NCBI RefSeq assembly: GCF_001729485.1
Contig: NZ_CP017157.1
Location: 7,068,001-7,132,000, forward strand
DNA from: Streptomyces lydicus
GTDB lineage: Bacteria > Actinomycetota > Actinomycetes > Streptomycetales > Streptomycetaceae
DNA length: 64,000 nt
Direction: 5' to 3'
Shown: positions 26,460 through 35,952 of the stretch, piece by piece
Numbering within the stretch: position 1 is the stretch's first letter
Layout: each line of letters begins with the position of its first letter
Translations under genes and position numbers: made by a program
The notes under the pieces: model-generated
The model's database searches: none
The model's input: only the letters and a program-made list of their open reading frames with translations
What the model was told of the DNA's origin: nothing

Positions 26460-27515
26460 GTGGTTCGCGCACGATCAGGAAGAGCCGCACGCAAAGCCGG
26501 GCGGAAGACCGGTAGACGGCTGCTCGCCGGGACGGCCGCCGCGGTGCTGACCGCGGCGGGCGTCCTCGCCGCCGGCACCGCCGGCGCGGCCGAGGCACCT
26601 CCCGCCCCGCCCGCCGCCCGCGCCGGGGGCGCCGCCGTCCCGAAGCACGCCCTCACCGGCTACTGGCAGAACTTCGACAACGGCGCCACCGTGCAGAAGC
26701 TGAAGGACGTCGACGACGCCTACGACATCATCGCGGTCTCCTTCGCCGAGGCGGCCGGTCAACCGGGCGCCGTCACCTTCACCCTCGACCCGGCCGTCGG
26801 CTACGGCTCCGTCGACGACTTCACGGCGGACATCAAGGCCAAGCAGGCGGCCGGGAAGTCGGTGATCCTCTCCGTCGGCGGCGAGAAGGGCGCGGTGTCC
26901 GTCAACGACGACGCGTCCGCCCGGAACTTCGCCGACTCGGTCGGCAAGCTCATGGACACCTACGGCTTCAACGGGGTCGACATCGACCTGGAGAACGGCC
27001 TCGACGCGACGTACATGACCAAGGCCCTCAAGGAGCTGCACGCCGCGCACGGCGACGTCGTGGTGACCATGGCCCCGCAGACCGTCGACATGCAGTCCCC
27101 GCAGAACGCGTACTTCAAGACGGCCCTGGGGATCAAGGACTTCCTGACCGTCGTGAACATGCAGTACTACAACAGCGGTGCGATGAACGGCTGCGACGGC
27201 AAGGTCTACGCCCAGGGCTCGGTCGACTTCCTGACCTCGCTGGCCTGCGTCCAGCTGACGGGCGGCCTCGATCCGTCCCAGGTCGGCATCGGCGTCCCGG
27301 CGTCGTCGGGTGCGGCCGGCAGCGGCCACGTCCCCCCGTCCGTCGTCAACGCGGCGCTGGACTGCCTGACGCGGGGCACCAACTGCGGCTCCTTCAAGCC
27401 GCCGAAGACCTACCCGGACCTGCGCGGCGCGATGACCTGGTCCACCAACTGGGACGCCGCGGGCGGCAACGAGATCGCCGGCCAGGTGGGCGCCCACGTC
27501 CACGACCTGCCCTGA
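26460..27515 (+). CDS. Secreted GH18 chitinase
   Basis: 351-residue glycoside hydrolase family 18 enzyme that hydrolyses beta-1,4-GlcNAc bonds in chitin. A twin-basic, Arg-rich signal peptide (cleavage near residue 44, after AGA; possibly Tat-type) is followed by a single catalytic TIM barrel. The SxGG strand (ILSVGGEKG) and the DxxDxDxE motif (GVDIDLE, catalytic Glu178) are intact. There is no chitin-binding domain, unlike many Streptomyces chitinases. GTG start with GGAGG upstream; expression is predicted to be under DasR control. Confidence 0.94.
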   Translation: MVRARSGRAARKAGRKTGRRLLAGTAAAVLTAAGVLAAGTAGAAEAPPAPPAARAGGAAVPKHALTGYWQNFDNGATVQKLKDVDDAYDIIAVSFAEAAGQPGAVTFTLDPAVGYGSVDDFTADIKAKQAAGKSVILSVGGEKGAVSVNDDASARNFADSVGKLMDTYGFNGVDIDLENGLDATYMTKALKELHAAHGDVVVTMAPQTVDMQSPQNAYFKTALGIKDFLTVVNMQYYNSGAMNGCDGKVYAQGSVDFLTSLACVQLTGGLDPSQVGIGVPASSGAAGSGHVPPSVVNAALDCLTRGTNCGSFKPPKTYPDLRGAMTWSTNWDAAGGNEIAGQVGAHVHDLP

Positions 27516-27564
27516 CAAACCCCGGGCCGGCCCCGTAGGGGCCCGCAGCGCCACCCCCCACCAG

Positions 27565-27597
27565 CCAGGTCCCGCGCACCCCGTGCGCGGGACCTGG
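27565..27597. terminator. Terminator between chitinase and convergent protease
   Basis: Fourteen-base-pair perfect stem CCAGGTCCCGCGCA / TGCGCGGGACCTGG with a five-base loop, placed between two convergent stop codons; likely works for both. Confidence 0.85.
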
Positions 27598-27615
27598 CGC
27601 CCTGAGGGGGGCGGT

Positions 27616-28491
27616 TCAGTTACGGGTGGCCGCCGGCTTGGGCAGCGCGCACCCGGCCGCGTTCAGGTCCAGCTTGTTGCCGGCACCGAAGCACTTGGGG
27701 ATCCCGTACGTCTCCTCCGCGTAGTTGGTGCCCTGGTGCACGGTGACGTTGCCGTTCTCGTCGACCTCGCACGGGTTGTTGACGGTGCACCTCTCGCCGT
27801 CCTCGTTGCCCGTGTTGTTGATCGCCGTGACCTTGCCGGTGGCGGTGTCGATCACCGGCGAGCCGGACGTCCCGCCTATGGTCTTGCACTCCGGGGTGTA
27901 GCGGACGGAGTCCTTCCAGGTCCAGTCGCCCTCCTTGAGGGTGGGCACGAACCCGTCGATCCTGCAGGTGTAGATCTTCTTCCAGTAGCCGGAGACCACG
28001 CTGATCCCGGCGCCCGCGGCCGGGTGCGTGGTGGCCAGCTCCAGCGCCTTGATCCCGTACTTCTGCTCGATCTGGGCGTACGTCGAGCCGGTCTGGTAGA
28101 GCGTCACATCGGTGTCGGTCATGGTGGCGTAGGCGACCTTGGTCGCCCTGATGGTGCCCAGCCGGCCGGCCGACTTGTCGAGGAGCGTGAAGCTGCGGCT
28201 GGACGGCTGGTTGACGATCACCTCGCCGGGGCCGGGCATACCGCTTTCCAGACAGTGGCCGTTGGACATCACCAGGGCCGGGTCGTTCGGCTGCGAGGTG
28301 GGCATCCGCACGACGGAACCGGAGCAGTTGCTCAGCGCGACGGTACCGGCGAAGTCCACCGCCTTGACCTGGTGCCGGGCGGGGTGCCCGGCCGTTTGCT
28401 GCGGCGCCGCCTGGGCCGTTCCGACGGTGCCCACCAGGGCTGCGGCTCCCAGGACGACCGTGGCCAGGGTGCCGACGAGAGGTCTGTTCAT
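27616..28491 (-). CDS. Secreted trypsin-like serine protease (S1 family)
   Basis: 291-residue exported protease. The signal peptide ends near AQA (residues 26-28). The catalytic triad is readable: His79 in SNGHC, Asp128 in DTDVTLY and Ser211 in GGTSGSPV. The Cys56/Cys80 pair is likely the His-loop disulfide, and three further cysteine pairs lie later. No large pro-region of the alpha-lytic type is present. Its likely role is extracellular protein degradation, alongside the neighbouring chitinase and carboxypeptidase. Divergent from the carboxypeptidase gene. Confidence 0.9.
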   Translation of the reverse strand: MNRPLVGTLATVVLGAAALVGTVGTAQAAPQQTAGHPARHQVKAVDFAGTVALSNCSGSVVRMPTSQPNDPALVMSNGHCLESGMPGPGEVIVNQPSSRSFTLLDKSAGRLGTIRATKVAYATMTDTDVTLYQTGSTYAQIEQKYGIKALELATTHPAAGAGISVVSGYWKKIYTCRIDGFVPTLKEGDWTWKDSVRYTPECKTIGGTSGSPVIDTATGKVTAINNTGNEDGERCTVNNPCEVDENGNVTVHQGTNYAEETYGIPKCFGAGNKLDLNAAGCALPKPAATRN

Positions 28492-28738
28492 GTGGGGGTC
28501 CTCTCAACTCATGTGCCGAAGGCCCTTGAGGAACCTTCGGTTTTGTCGTGCGCATTGTCAGCGCCTGGCCCCGGCTGGGCAATGAATTTCCTTGAAAAGA
28601 TGGGAAGTTGCCGGATTCCCGCGCCGCGCGGCCACCGCCACGACGGCCCGCACATGGCCGTGGAACGCCTTGACCCGACCATGCCAATGCCCGAACACTG
28701 ACGCCGTCGCTTCGCCTCACCACCCCACAGGAGAACGC

Positions 28739-30082
28739 ATGCGACCACGTCTCCGCGGCGGACGGACCACCGCCCTCGCCGCCCTCCTCTCCCTCGCGCT
28801 CGCCGCCCCGATAGCCGCCGCCCAGGACCGGGCCGCCCCCGCGGACGGCCCCCGCGCCACGGCACACCCCGAACTCCCGCATCAGTACGAGGTGTCCGGC
28901 CCCGCCACCCCCGCGGCCCGTACCGCCCTCGCCGCCACCGGTGCCTCCGTCGACGAGGTGCACGCCCGGGCGGTGGTCCTCACCGCCGACCGCGCCCAGG
29001 CCGCCGCCGTCCGCCGACTCGGCTACCGGCTGCGGCAGTTGCCCGACCCGCCGGGCGCCGCGCCGGCCGCGCCGGGCATCCGGGCCGGGGACTTCCCGCG
29101 GGGCTACACCGGCTACCACACCTACGCCGAGGCCACGAAGGAGATCGACGGCCTCGTCGCCAAGTACCCGACGCTGCTCAGCAAGCAGGTCATCGGCACC
29201 TCGCACGAAGGCCGCGACATCCTCGCCCTGAAGGTCAGCAAGAACGTCGCCAAGGACGAGAACGAGCCCGAGGTCCTGTTCACGGCCCACCAGCACGCCC
29301 GCGAACACCTCACCGTCGAGATGGCCCTCTACCTGCTGGGCGAGCTCACCTCGAAGTACGGCACCGACGCCCGGATCACCAAGCTCCTGGACTCCCGCGA
29401 GATCTGGATCATCCCGGACCTGAACCCGGACGGCGGCGCCTACGACATCGCCACCGGCTCGTTCCGCAGCTGGCGCAAGAACCGCCAGCCCAACGCCGGC
29501 AGCAGCCGGGTCGGCACCGACCTCAACCGCAACTGGGACTTCAAGTGGGGCTGCTGCGACGGCTCCTCCGGCGACCCGGGCGACGAGACCTACCGCGGCC
29601 CCTCCCCCGCCTCCGCCCCCGAGGTCCAGGTCGTCTCGAAGTTCGTCCGCAGCCGGATCGTCGGCGGCAAGCAACAGATCAAGACCGCCATCGACTTCCA
29701 CACCTACAGCGAACTCGTCCTGTGGCCCTTCGGCTTCACCTACGACGAGACCGGCCCCGGCATGACCCAGGACGAGCACGACACCTTCGCCACCCTCGGC
29801 AAGAAGATGGCCGCCACCAACGGCTACACCCCCGAGCAGTCCAGCGAGCTCTACATCACCGACGGCGCGATCGACGACTGGCTGTGGGGTGACCAGCGGA
29901 TCTTCGCGTACACCTTCGAGATGTACCCGTCGTCCTTCGGCTCCGGCGGCTTCTACCCGAAGGACTCGGTGATCCCGAAGGAGACCGCCCGCAACCGCGA
30001 GGCGGTGCTGCAACTGGCGGAGATCGCCGACTGCCCCTACCGCGCGATCGGCAAGGAGCAGCAGTACTGCCACGGCAGTTGA
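28739..30082 (+). CDS. Secreted M14 zinc carboxypeptidase
   Basis: 447 residues: signal peptide (about 1-28), propeptide-like domain (40-120) and M14 catalytic domain (125-440). Zinc ligands are His186 and Glu189 (HARE) and His321 (DFHTYSE); the general-base Glu is Glu394 (FEMYP). The substrate Arg is in the DLNRNWD motif. It removes C-terminal residues from peptides outside the cell. The ATG follows ACAGGAGAACGC. With the divergent serine protease it forms a secreted protein-digesting pair. Confidence 0.93.
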   Translation: MRPRLRGGRTTALAALLSLALAAPIAAAQDRAAPADGPRATAHPELPHQYEVSGPATPAARTALAATGASVDEVHARAVVLTADRAQAAAVRRLGYRLRQLPDPPGAAPAAPGIRAGDFPRGYTGYHTYAEATKEIDGLVAKYPTLLSKQVIGTSHEGRDILALKVSKNVAKDENEPEVLFTAHQHAREHLTVEMALYLLGELTSKYGTDARITKLLDSREIWIIPDLNPDGGAYDIATGSFRSWRKNRQPNAGSSRVGTDLNRNWDFKWGCCDGSSGDPGDETYRGPSPASAPEVQVVSKFVRSRIVGGKQQIKTAIDFHTYSELVLWPFGFTYDETGPGMTQDEHDTFATLGKKMAATNGYTPEQSSELYITDGAIDDWLWGDQRIFAYTFEMYPSSFGSGGFYPKDSVIPKETARNREAVLQLAEIADCPYRAIGKEQQYCHGS

Positions 30083-30104
30083 CTCGCCCGCTGCCGGGAC
30101 GAAA

Positions 30105-30136
30105 GGCGGGCCGCGTCCACCACGACGCGGCCCGCC
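30105..30136. terminator. Terminator between carboxypeptidase and DUF397 genes
   Basis: Thirteen-base-pair stem GGCGGGCCGCGTC / GACGCGGCCCGCC with a six-base loop between two convergent genes. Confidence 0.85.
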
Positions 30137-30153
30137 GCGCCCGGGGCAGGTGC

Positions 30154-30345
30154 CTAGAGCAGGTGATCCGCCTTGCCGGCCTTTATTTCGCGGATGAGCG
30201 TGCGGAGCGCCTCGCCGGTGTCGCTGACGTAGGCGTCCTCGGCGCCCGCCACCGCGATATAGGCGTTGCCCTGGTCATCGGTACCTATGCGGAAGCAGTT
30301 GTTGCCTTCGCCGCAGTAAGGGTCTTCCCAGTTGATGTCTCGCAT
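30154..30345 (-). CDS. DUF397 domain protein
   Basis: 63-residue DUF397 protein: MRDINWEDPYCGEGNNCFRIG start, then VSDTGEALRTLIREIKAGKADHLL end. The W...C..GN.C pattern and final DHLL are typical. Such small proteins nearly always follow an XRE/DUF5753 gene in streptomycetes, as here (10 bp spacing), and are thought to act with it in a regulatory pair, possibly as antagonist. The ATG at 30345 has AGGAAGG upstream; the longer upstream frame is inside the neighbouring gene. Confidence 0.88.
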   Translation of the reverse strand: MRDINWEDPYCGEGNNCFRIGTDDQGNAYIAVAGAEDAYVSDTGEALRTLIREIKAGKADHLL

Positions 30346-30355
30346 GGTGACCTTC

Positions 30356-31207
30356 CTAGAGTGAGCGCTCGATGTTGCGGATGAAGTCACGGGAAGCCGT
30401 GGCCGACAGCGACGCGTTGTCCATCCAGTCAAGGTGGGCGCGGTACTTCGCAAGCTGAGCTTCGGCGTGCGTGAATTCCGGGCCGTGGGCAGAGTCCAGC
30501 TGCACGGTGTCGAGCTGCGGAACGATGCCTTCGGCATACAGGAGAGCATGTCCAGCACCGGGGAATGTGCCCGCATCCACCGGGAGGACCCGCACGTCGA
30601 TACCGTCGCGTTCGGACGTGTGGCACAAATGCCTGAGCTGACGACGCATCGCGTCTGCTCCGCCGAACCTCATGCGAAGCGCCGCCTCGTGGACGTACGC
30701 CACGTAGGTGAGCGGCTCAGGCCGCTCGAAGACCTGCTGGCGCTCCATTCGGTGGGCGACCCGCAATTCGACTTCGAGCCGTGTCGGCGGCGGCAAGACG
30801 GCGGTAAAGACAGCGCGGGCGTAGTCCTCGGTCTGGCACAGCCCCGGAACATGGACTGTCTGCGTTGTGTTGATGCGCACGGCATGCCATTCGAGCTCCG
30901 CGATGTCCAGCATGCCGGCGGCGAGCGTGCCCCGGTACCTCTCCCACCAGCCGCGCTCCCGGTTCGCGGCCATGGCCACCAGGGCTTCGACGTACGACTC
31001 GTCCGGGCAGGCGTAGTTGCAGGCCAGAGTGCGCACACGGTCAGGGGAGACGGCCCTGACGCCACCCTCCATATTGGAGATCCGCGTCCGGTCGATGCCC
31101 AACAGCCCTGCGGCGTACTCGGTGGTGACCCCGGCAGCGAGACGCATCTTGCGCAGTTCGGCACCAAGCCGCTGCTGGCGCACCGTTGGTGTGGTCCTGG
31201 TCGGCAT
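30356..31207 (-). CDS. XRE/DUF5753 transcriptional regulator (WhiJ-like)
   Basis: 283 residues: N-terminal Cro/cI helix-turn-helix (about 10-70, with YAAGLLGIDRTRISNMEGG) and C-terminal DUF5753 domain (90-280) containing VHVPGLCQTEDYARAV and FPGAGHALLYAEG. This family, including WhiJ of S. coelicolor, works with a DUF397 partner to control development or secondary metabolism. ATG at 31207 has GAGGAGGGG upstream. A 14-bp perfect palindrome lies 70 bp upstream and may be its operator. Confidence 0.88.
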   Translation of the reverse strand: MPTRTTPTVRQQRLGAELRKMRLAAGVTTEYAAGLLGIDRTRISNMEGGVRAVSPDRVRTLACNYACPDESYVEALVAMAANRERGWWERYRGTLAAGMLDIAELEWHAVRINTTQTVHVPGLCQTEDYARAVFTAVLPPPTRLEVELRVAHRMERQQVFERPEPLTYVAYVHEAALRMRFGGADAMRRQLRHLCHTSERDGIDVRVLPVDAGTFPGAGHALLYAEGIVPQLDTVQLDSAHGPEFTHAEAQLAKYRAHLDWMDNASLSATASRDFIRNIERSL

Positions 31208-31276
31208 GCGGCCCCTCCTCGCGCAGTGATCGGGGTCAGTCTGCCTCTGCGCTGCCACGCCAGTCCATCACGCCTG

Positions 31277-31290
31277 GGGGTAATTACCCC
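31277..31290. promoter_or_regulatory. GGGGTAATTACCCC palindrome
   Basis: Perfect 14-bp dyad in the spacer between the XRE regulator and the divergent GHKL-like gene, just upstream of the plus-strand promoter. A good candidate operator for the XRE protein. Confidence 0.6.
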
Positions 31291-31299
31291 TTAACGAGG

Positions 31300-31328
31300 T
31301 GGACACTGTGACCCGCCACTCCTACAGT
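31300..31328 (+). promoter_or_regulatory. Promoter of the GHKL-like gene
   Basis: TGGACA (31300-31305) and TACAGT (31323-31328) with exactly 17 bp between them, a good match to the HrdB-type consensus. Start near 31335, giving a leader of about 145 bases before the ATG at 31479. Confidence 0.6.
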
Positions 31329-31478
31329 CAGTAACGCAACGCTTACGCACTACGCAGTCGGAAGCGCATCGCGCGAGCCTGCCCGCGTCCTCCTGCCCTG
31401 GGAGGGGCGGGCTCGCGCCAGGGAGACAGGCCACCGGCTGCCGCATCAGCAACCACCCCTAATGCAAGGCGAGTTGTC

Positions 31479-31967
31479 ATGCCCGAAGCCGTGTCCGCCT
31501 GTCCGCACCCCCTCGACATCCGCACACCTCGCGTGCCGGAGAACCTGGCTTACAGCCTCACCCTTCCCGCCGCGCTCGCCAGTCCGGCCGTCGCGCGGTC
31601 CGCCGCCCGTACGATTCTGGAGGCGCACGGCCTGTACGACGTGACCGCCGCCGCGATCCAGGTGATCGGTGAACTCGCCGCGTCCGCCTGCCTGTTCACG
31701 CCGTCCGACAGCGTCTATCTGTCGCTGCGCTATCGCGACGACGCGCTGCGCATCAGCCTCTACGACGGACACCCGCGCCATACCCACCGCCGTCTCGCGG
31801 CGGCCTGCGACGGCAGGCGCCGGTCTCTGCTTATGCTGCTCGCCTGCGTGATGCACGCCTGTGACGGTGAGTGGGGGTTCGGGGCGGCGCGGGAGCCCGG
31901 CGACGGGACGCGGATGTGGGCCGTCCTGCCGCGTGCAGGGGCGCGGGCATACGGGCGTGCGGCGTGA
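31479..31967 (+). CDS. Degenerate GHKL/anti-sigma-factor-like ATPase protein
   Basis: 162 residues resembling the HATPase_c_2 (SpoIIAB/RsbW-like) domain: helix with VARSAARTILEAHGL, then IQVIGELAASACLF in the place of the N box, then SVYLSLRYRDDALRISLYD. The usual Asn of the N box is replaced (ASACLF rather than TNAVRH), so ATP/Mg binding may be lost. Divergent from the XRE/DUF397 pair. The same threesome occurs in abaA-like loci of streptomycetes, so a joint regulatory function is likely. Confidence 0.7.
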   Translation: MPEAVSACPHPLDIRTPRVPENLAYSLTLPAALASPAVARSAARTILEAHGLYDVTAAAIQVIGELAASACLFTPSDSVYLSLRYRDDALRISLYDGHPRHTHRRLAAACDGRRRSLLMLLACVMHACDGEWGFGAAREPGDGTRMWAVLPRAGARAYGRAA

Positions 31968-32035
31968 CGCGTAGAGGGCGCCGAATGTGTCGGGCGCCCC
32001 CTGCGCGTCGGTGGACGAGATGCCGCGACCGGCGC

Positions 32036-33499
32036 CTAGACGACCAGGCTCACCAGCGCCGCCACCGCGAAACCGGCGACCGAGAGGACGGATTCCAGGA
32101 CCGTCCAGGACTTGAGGGTGTCCCGCTCGGTGATGCCGAAGTACTTGGCCACCATCCAGAAGCCGCCGTCGTTGACGTGCGAGGCGAAGATCGAGCCTGC
32201 CGAGATGGCCATGATGATCAGCGCGAGGTGGGCCTGGGACATGCCCTGGCCCTCGACGAGGGGGACGACGATGCCGGCGGTGGTGACGATGGCGACCGTC
32301 GCCGAGCCCTGGGCCACGCGCAGCACGAGGGAGAGGAGGTAGGCGAGGACGACGACGGGCAGGCCGACGTCGTGGAAGGTGTCGGACAGGGCGGTGGCCA
32401 CGCCGCTGCCCTTGAGGACGGCGCCGAAGATGCCGCCGGCGCCGACCACGAGCAGGATGTTGCCGACCGGCTTGAGGGAGGCGGTGGAGACCGTCTCCAG
32501 GGACCTGCGCGACCAGCCGCGGCGGATGCCCAGCAGGTAGTACGCCATCAGCAGGGCGATCGTCAGGGCGACGAAGGGGTGCCCGAAGAACTCGATGACC
32601 GAGCGGCCGGCGGACCGGGGCAGCGCGATGGAGGAGAAGGTCGCCAGCAGGATGAGGAGCAGCGGGGTGCCGATGATGGCGAGGACGGTGCCGAGCGGGA
32701 CCGGCTGCTCGTGCGCGTCGGGCTTCTCGGCGGCCACCGCGGCCCTGGCCTCGTCGGCGGCCTCGACCATGTCCTGCGGCACCTCGACGAACAGGCGCTT
32801 GCCGATCCAGGCCGCGTAGCCCCAGGCGGCGAGCACGGCCGGGATGCCGCAGACGAGGCCCATGAGGATGATCCAGCCCAGGTCGACCTTGAAGAGGCCG
32901 GCGGCGGCGACCGGACCGGGGTGCGGCGGCAGGAAGGCATGGGTCATGGACAGGCCCGCGAGCAGCGGCATGCAGTACAGCAGGATCGACTTGCCGGACT
33001 TCCTGGCCGCCGCGTAGACGAGCGGCGCGAGGACGAAGATGCCGACGTCGAAGAAGACCGGGATGCCGAAGATCAGGCCGGTCATGCCCATCGCCAGCGG
33101 GGCGCGCTTCTCGCCGAAGAGCCGGAGCAGCCGGGCGCTCAGCACCTCGGCGCCGCCGGAGACCTCCAGGATCGCGCCGAGCATGGTGCCCAGGCCGATG
33201 ATGATGGCGACGTGGCCGAGGATGCCGCCCATGCCGGTCTCGATGAGCGAGACGGCGTCGGACTTCTGGACCGTGCCGAAGAGTTCGGTGACGGACAGGC
33301 CGGCGGCCAGGCCGACCGCGATGGAGACACCGAGCAGCGCGACGAACGGCTGCAGCCGGACCTTGATGATCAGTACGAGGAGGAGCGCGATGCCGAGGGC
33401 GGCGACCGTCAGCAGGCCCGCCGTGCCCGGTATGAGGGCGAGCAGGCCGCCGGTGTGGGGTGGCGGCGGTGGGGTGGGGACCGGGGCGGCAAGCAGCAT
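32036..33499 (-). CDS. GntP family gluconate-type permease
   Basis: 487-residue membrane transporter with 12-14 helices, GntP family of gluconate:H+ symporters. Typical motifs are GFxxG-like IPVFFDVGIFVLAPL, HAFLPPHPGPVAAA and ISAGSIFASHVNDGGFWMV. Members import gluconate, ketogluconates, D-glycerate or D-serine, so an acidic sugar or hydroxylated amino acid is likely. Last of four same-strand genes (kinase, IclR, RidA, permease), and thus probably the uptake component of the cluster. Confidence 0.9.
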   Translation of the reverse strand: MLLAAPVPTPPPPPHTGGLLALIPGTAGLLTVAALGIALLLVLIIKVRLQPFVALLGVSIAVGLAAGLSVTELFGTVQKSDAVSLIETGMGGILGHVAIIIGLGTMLGAILEVSGGAEVLSARLLRLFGEKRAPLAMGMTGLIFGIPVFFDVGIFVLAPLVYAAARKSGKSILLYCMPLLAGLSMTHAFLPPHPGPVAAAGLFKVDLGWIILMGLVCGIPAVLAAWGYAAWIGKRLFVEVPQDMVEAADEARAAVAAEKPDAHEQPVPLGTVLAIIGTPLLLILLATFSSIALPRSAGRSVIEFFGHPFVALTIALLMAYYLLGIRRGWSRRSLETVSTASLKPVGNILLVVGAGGIFGAVLKGSGVATALSDTFHDVGLPVVVLAYLLSLVLRVAQGSATVAIVTTAGIVVPLVEGQGMSQAHLALIIMAISAGSIFASHVNDGGFWMVAKYFGITERDTLKSWTVLESVLSVAGFAVAALVSLVV

Positions 33500-33627
33500 G
33501 AGCGGACTCCGTTGTCTGGCAGCTGGATGTTTCCGGGTAGGGGGGACCGCGGCACGGCGACCCGCCGGTGCGGGGCGCCGTGCCGTACGGCTGGTGGTGC
33601 GGACGTCCTAACGGCACAGGCGGTGGC

Positions 33628-34038
33628 TCAGCTCAGGACCGCGAGGGCGTCGATCTCGATGAGCAGGCCCTTGGGCAGCCCGACGTAGACGGTCGTGCGG
33701 GCGGCCGGGGCCTCCTTGAGGCCCTGCTCCTCGAAGTAGGCGTTGTAGATCTCGTTCATCTCGGCGAAGTGGTCCACGTCCGTGAGGTAGACGCGGATCA
33801 TCATCGCGTCGTCCCAGGTGGCGCCGCCCTCTTCGAGGATGGCCTGGACGTTGGCCAGGGTCTGCAGGGTCTGCTCGCGCAGGGTGGGGCCGGCCGGGGT
33901 GGGGGCCTGGCCCTCGACGGCGGGCAGGAAGCCGACCTGGCCGGCGACCTGGAGGACGTTGCCCTTCTTCACCCCGTGGGAGAACTTCGCCGGCGGAGTG
34001 GTGTGGGTCGTGGGGGTGAGCGCGATCTTGTCCGTCAT
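33628..34038 (-). CDS. RidA family enamine/imine deaminase
   Basis: 136-residue YjgF/YER057c/UK114 protein. RidA trimers hydrolyse the reactive enamines released by PLP enzymes (for example 2-aminoacrylate) to keto acids plus ammonia. The key Arg is present in APAARTTVYVGLP, with the usual C-terminal Glu in LIEIDALAVL. Its start overlaps the IclR stop by four bases (ATGA), so it is coupled to the regulator. In this cluster it would support the divergent PLP deaminase. Confidence 0.9.
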   Translation of the reverse strand: MTDKIALTPTTHTTPPAKFSHGVKKGNVLQVAGQVGFLPAVEGQAPTPAGPTLREQTLQTLANVQAILEEGGATWDDAMMIRVYLTDVDHFAEMNEIYNAYFEEQGLKEAPAARTTVYVGLPKGLLIEIDALAVLS

Positions 34039-34796
34039 GCGGTGTCCTTTGGTGGGGTCTTGCCGGAGTACTCCCGGCTGATGGCGTCGGCCGTGCGGCG
34101 CACCAGCGGGAGCAGTTTGAGGAGTTCATCGGCGCTGACGACGACGCTGGGCGCGGAGACCGACATGGCGGCGACCGCCCGGCCGTCCGCCCCGCGGATG
34201 GGTGCCGCGACGCAGTTGATGGACTCCTCGTGACCACCGAGGTCGGTGGCCCAGCCCTGTTCGCGCACGGTGGCCAGCTCGGCGAGGAAGGCCGCGGCGT
34301 GCGGGGTCGAACGGGCCGTGTAGGGGGGGTAGTCGAGCTTCTCCGCGAGGGCGCGGCGTTCGGGCTCGGGCAGGTCGGCGAGGAGCAGCTTGGCGACCGC
34401 GGCGACGGTGATCGCGACGGGCTTGCCGATCCGGGAGTACATCCGGACCGGGTAGCGGCTCTCGACCTTGTCGATGTAGAGGACCTCGTTCTCCTCGTGG
34501 ACGGCGAGGTGGACGGTGTGGCCGCACTTCTCGTTGAGTTCGACGAGGTGGGGGTGGGCGATGTCGCGTACGTCGAGGTTCTCGACGGCCTCCTGGGCGA
34601 GCGCGAAGAGCCGGGCGCCCAGGCGGTAGCGCTGGTCGGGCTGGCGGTAGACCAGTCCGTGTTCGTGCAGGGTGCGCAACAGCCGCAGCGCGGTGGACTT
34701 GTGGACGCCCAGGCGGTCGGCGACCTGTCCCAGGTCGGCGGGCCCCTCGGCGAGCAGCGGCAGGATGCTCAGCGCCCGGTCGACGGTCTGGCTCAT
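34035..34796 (-). CDS. IclR family transcriptional regulator
   Basis: 253 residues: N-terminal winged helix (about 1-65, recognition helix in LGVHKSTALRLLRTL) and IclR effector domain (75-245). The effector domain has the conserved NCVAAPIRGADGRAVAAMSVS end. Sits within the catabolic operon and is the natural controller of it. A TGTTGCA-N5-TGCAACA palindrome in the divergent promoter is a likely binding site. Effector would be an intermediate of the pathway. Confidence 0.9.
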   Translation of the reverse strand: MSQTVDRALSILPLLAEGPADLGQVADRLGVHKSTALRLLRTLHEHGLVYRQPDQRYRLGARLFALAQEAVENLDVRDIAHPHLVELNEKCGHTVHLAVHEENEVLYIDKVESRYPVRMYSRIGKPVAITVAAVAKLLLADLPEPERRALAEKLDYPPYTARSTPHAAAFLAELATVREQGWATDLGGHEESINCVAAPIRGADGRAVAAMSVSAPSVVVSADELLKLLPLVRRTADAISREYSGKTPPKDTA

Positions 34797-34869
34797 GCCG
34801 GCACCTCGTTCCGCCCGGCCCGGTCCGTGCCGGGCGCGGCCCTCCCGGCGGTGCCCTCGCTTCGCTCGT

Positions 34870-35952
34870 TCACGGCGTACGTACCTCCTCGACGGCCCGT
34901 TCGCCGACTCTGCTGTCGTTCGTCCAGCCGGGGCCGAGGTGCAGTGTCCCCCAGGCGGTGTCGCCGAGGGCGGCCAGGCGGTCGGCGTGGCCGCGCGCGG
35001 GGGGTTCCGCGAGGTCGCCGGGGACGGTGAGGACGGCGGCGGCCCACAGGTGGCCGTACCGGAGGCGGGCGGGCACGGGCAGGTCGCGGAGCGCGGCGGA
35101 GAGGTAGCCGGCCGCGAAGGCGTCGCCGGCGCCGACCGCGGCGACCACGTCGACGCGCGGGGCGGGTTCGGCGTGCCGGCCGCCGTGGCGGTCGTAGGCG
35201 ACGGCGCCGGCGGCCCCGCGCTTGACGACGAGGGTGGCGGGCTCGGGCAGTGCGGCGCGCACGGCGTCCGGTCCGCCGGTCAGGCCCCAGGCGTCCGCCG
35301 CCTCGTCCTCGCCGACGAAGACCAGGTCGGCGCCGCGGGCCAGGTCGAGCAGGACGCGGGCGTCGGCGGGGTCGCGCCACAGGCCGGGCCGGTGGTTGAC
35401 GTCGAAGGAGACGAGCGGGCGGCCGGGCCGGCGGGAGGTCAGGGCGCGCATCAGGCCGAGGCAGTCGGCGGAGAGCGCGGCGGTGATCCCCGAGAGGTGC
35501 AGCACCCGCCCGGAGCCGGCGGCGGCCCGGTCCACGGTGGCGGCGGACATCGCGGAGGCGGCGGAGCCGGCCCGGTAGTAGGCGACCTCGTGGGCGTCGG
35601 TGGCGCGGTCGCCGGCCGTGCGGAAGTAGATGCCGGTGGGGCGGCGCGGGTCGCGCCGGACGTGGGAGACGTCGACGCCGCAGTCGGCGATGGCGGCGAG
35701 CAGGTGGTCGCCGAAGCCGTCGGCCCCGACCCGGGAGATCCAGCGGGCGGTGTGGCCGGTGCGGGCGAGGGTACAGGCGACGTTGGATTCGGCGCCGCCG
35801 ATGGCGCGGTCGAAGGAGGGCACGTCGGCGAGCCGCCCGGGGCGCCGGGGCAGAAAGGTGACCATGGACTCGCCGAGGCAGACGACGTCCACGTCCGGGG
35901 CGGGGACACCGCCCGGGCCGGGGGTGCCGCTGGCAGTCGGGGACGGGGTCAC
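34870..35952 (-). CDS. PfkB family sugar kinase (2-keto-3-deoxygluconate kinase-like)
   Basis: 360-residue ribokinase-fold kinase. The N-terminal VVCLGESMVTFLP, the GGAESNVA strand, VSFDVNHRPGLW and the C-terminal catalytic GAGDAFAAGY signature all fit 2-keto-3-deoxygluconate (KDG) kinases. It would phosphorylate KDG to KDPG for aldol cleavage; no KDPG aldolase gene is in the window. GTG start at 35952. Lies at the head of the minus-strand arm, divergent from the deaminase gene. Confidence 0.85.
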   Translation of the reverse strand: MTPSPTASGTPGPGGVPAPDVDVVCLGESMVTFLPRRPGRLADVPSFDRAIGGAESNVACTLARTGHTARWISRVGADGFGDHLLAAIADCGVDVSHVRRDPRRPTGIYFRTAGDRATDAHEVAYYRAGSAASAMSAATVDRAAAGSGRVLHLSGITAALSADCLGLMRALTSRRPGRPLVSFDVNHRPGLWRDPADARVLLDLARGADLVFVGEDEAADAWGLTGGPDAVRAALPEPATLVVKRGAAGAVAYDRHGGRHAEPAPRVDVVAAVGAGDAFAAGYLSAALRDLPVPARLRYGHLWAAAVLTVPGDLAEPPARGHADRLAALGDTAWGTLHLGPGWTNDSRVGERAVEEVRTP

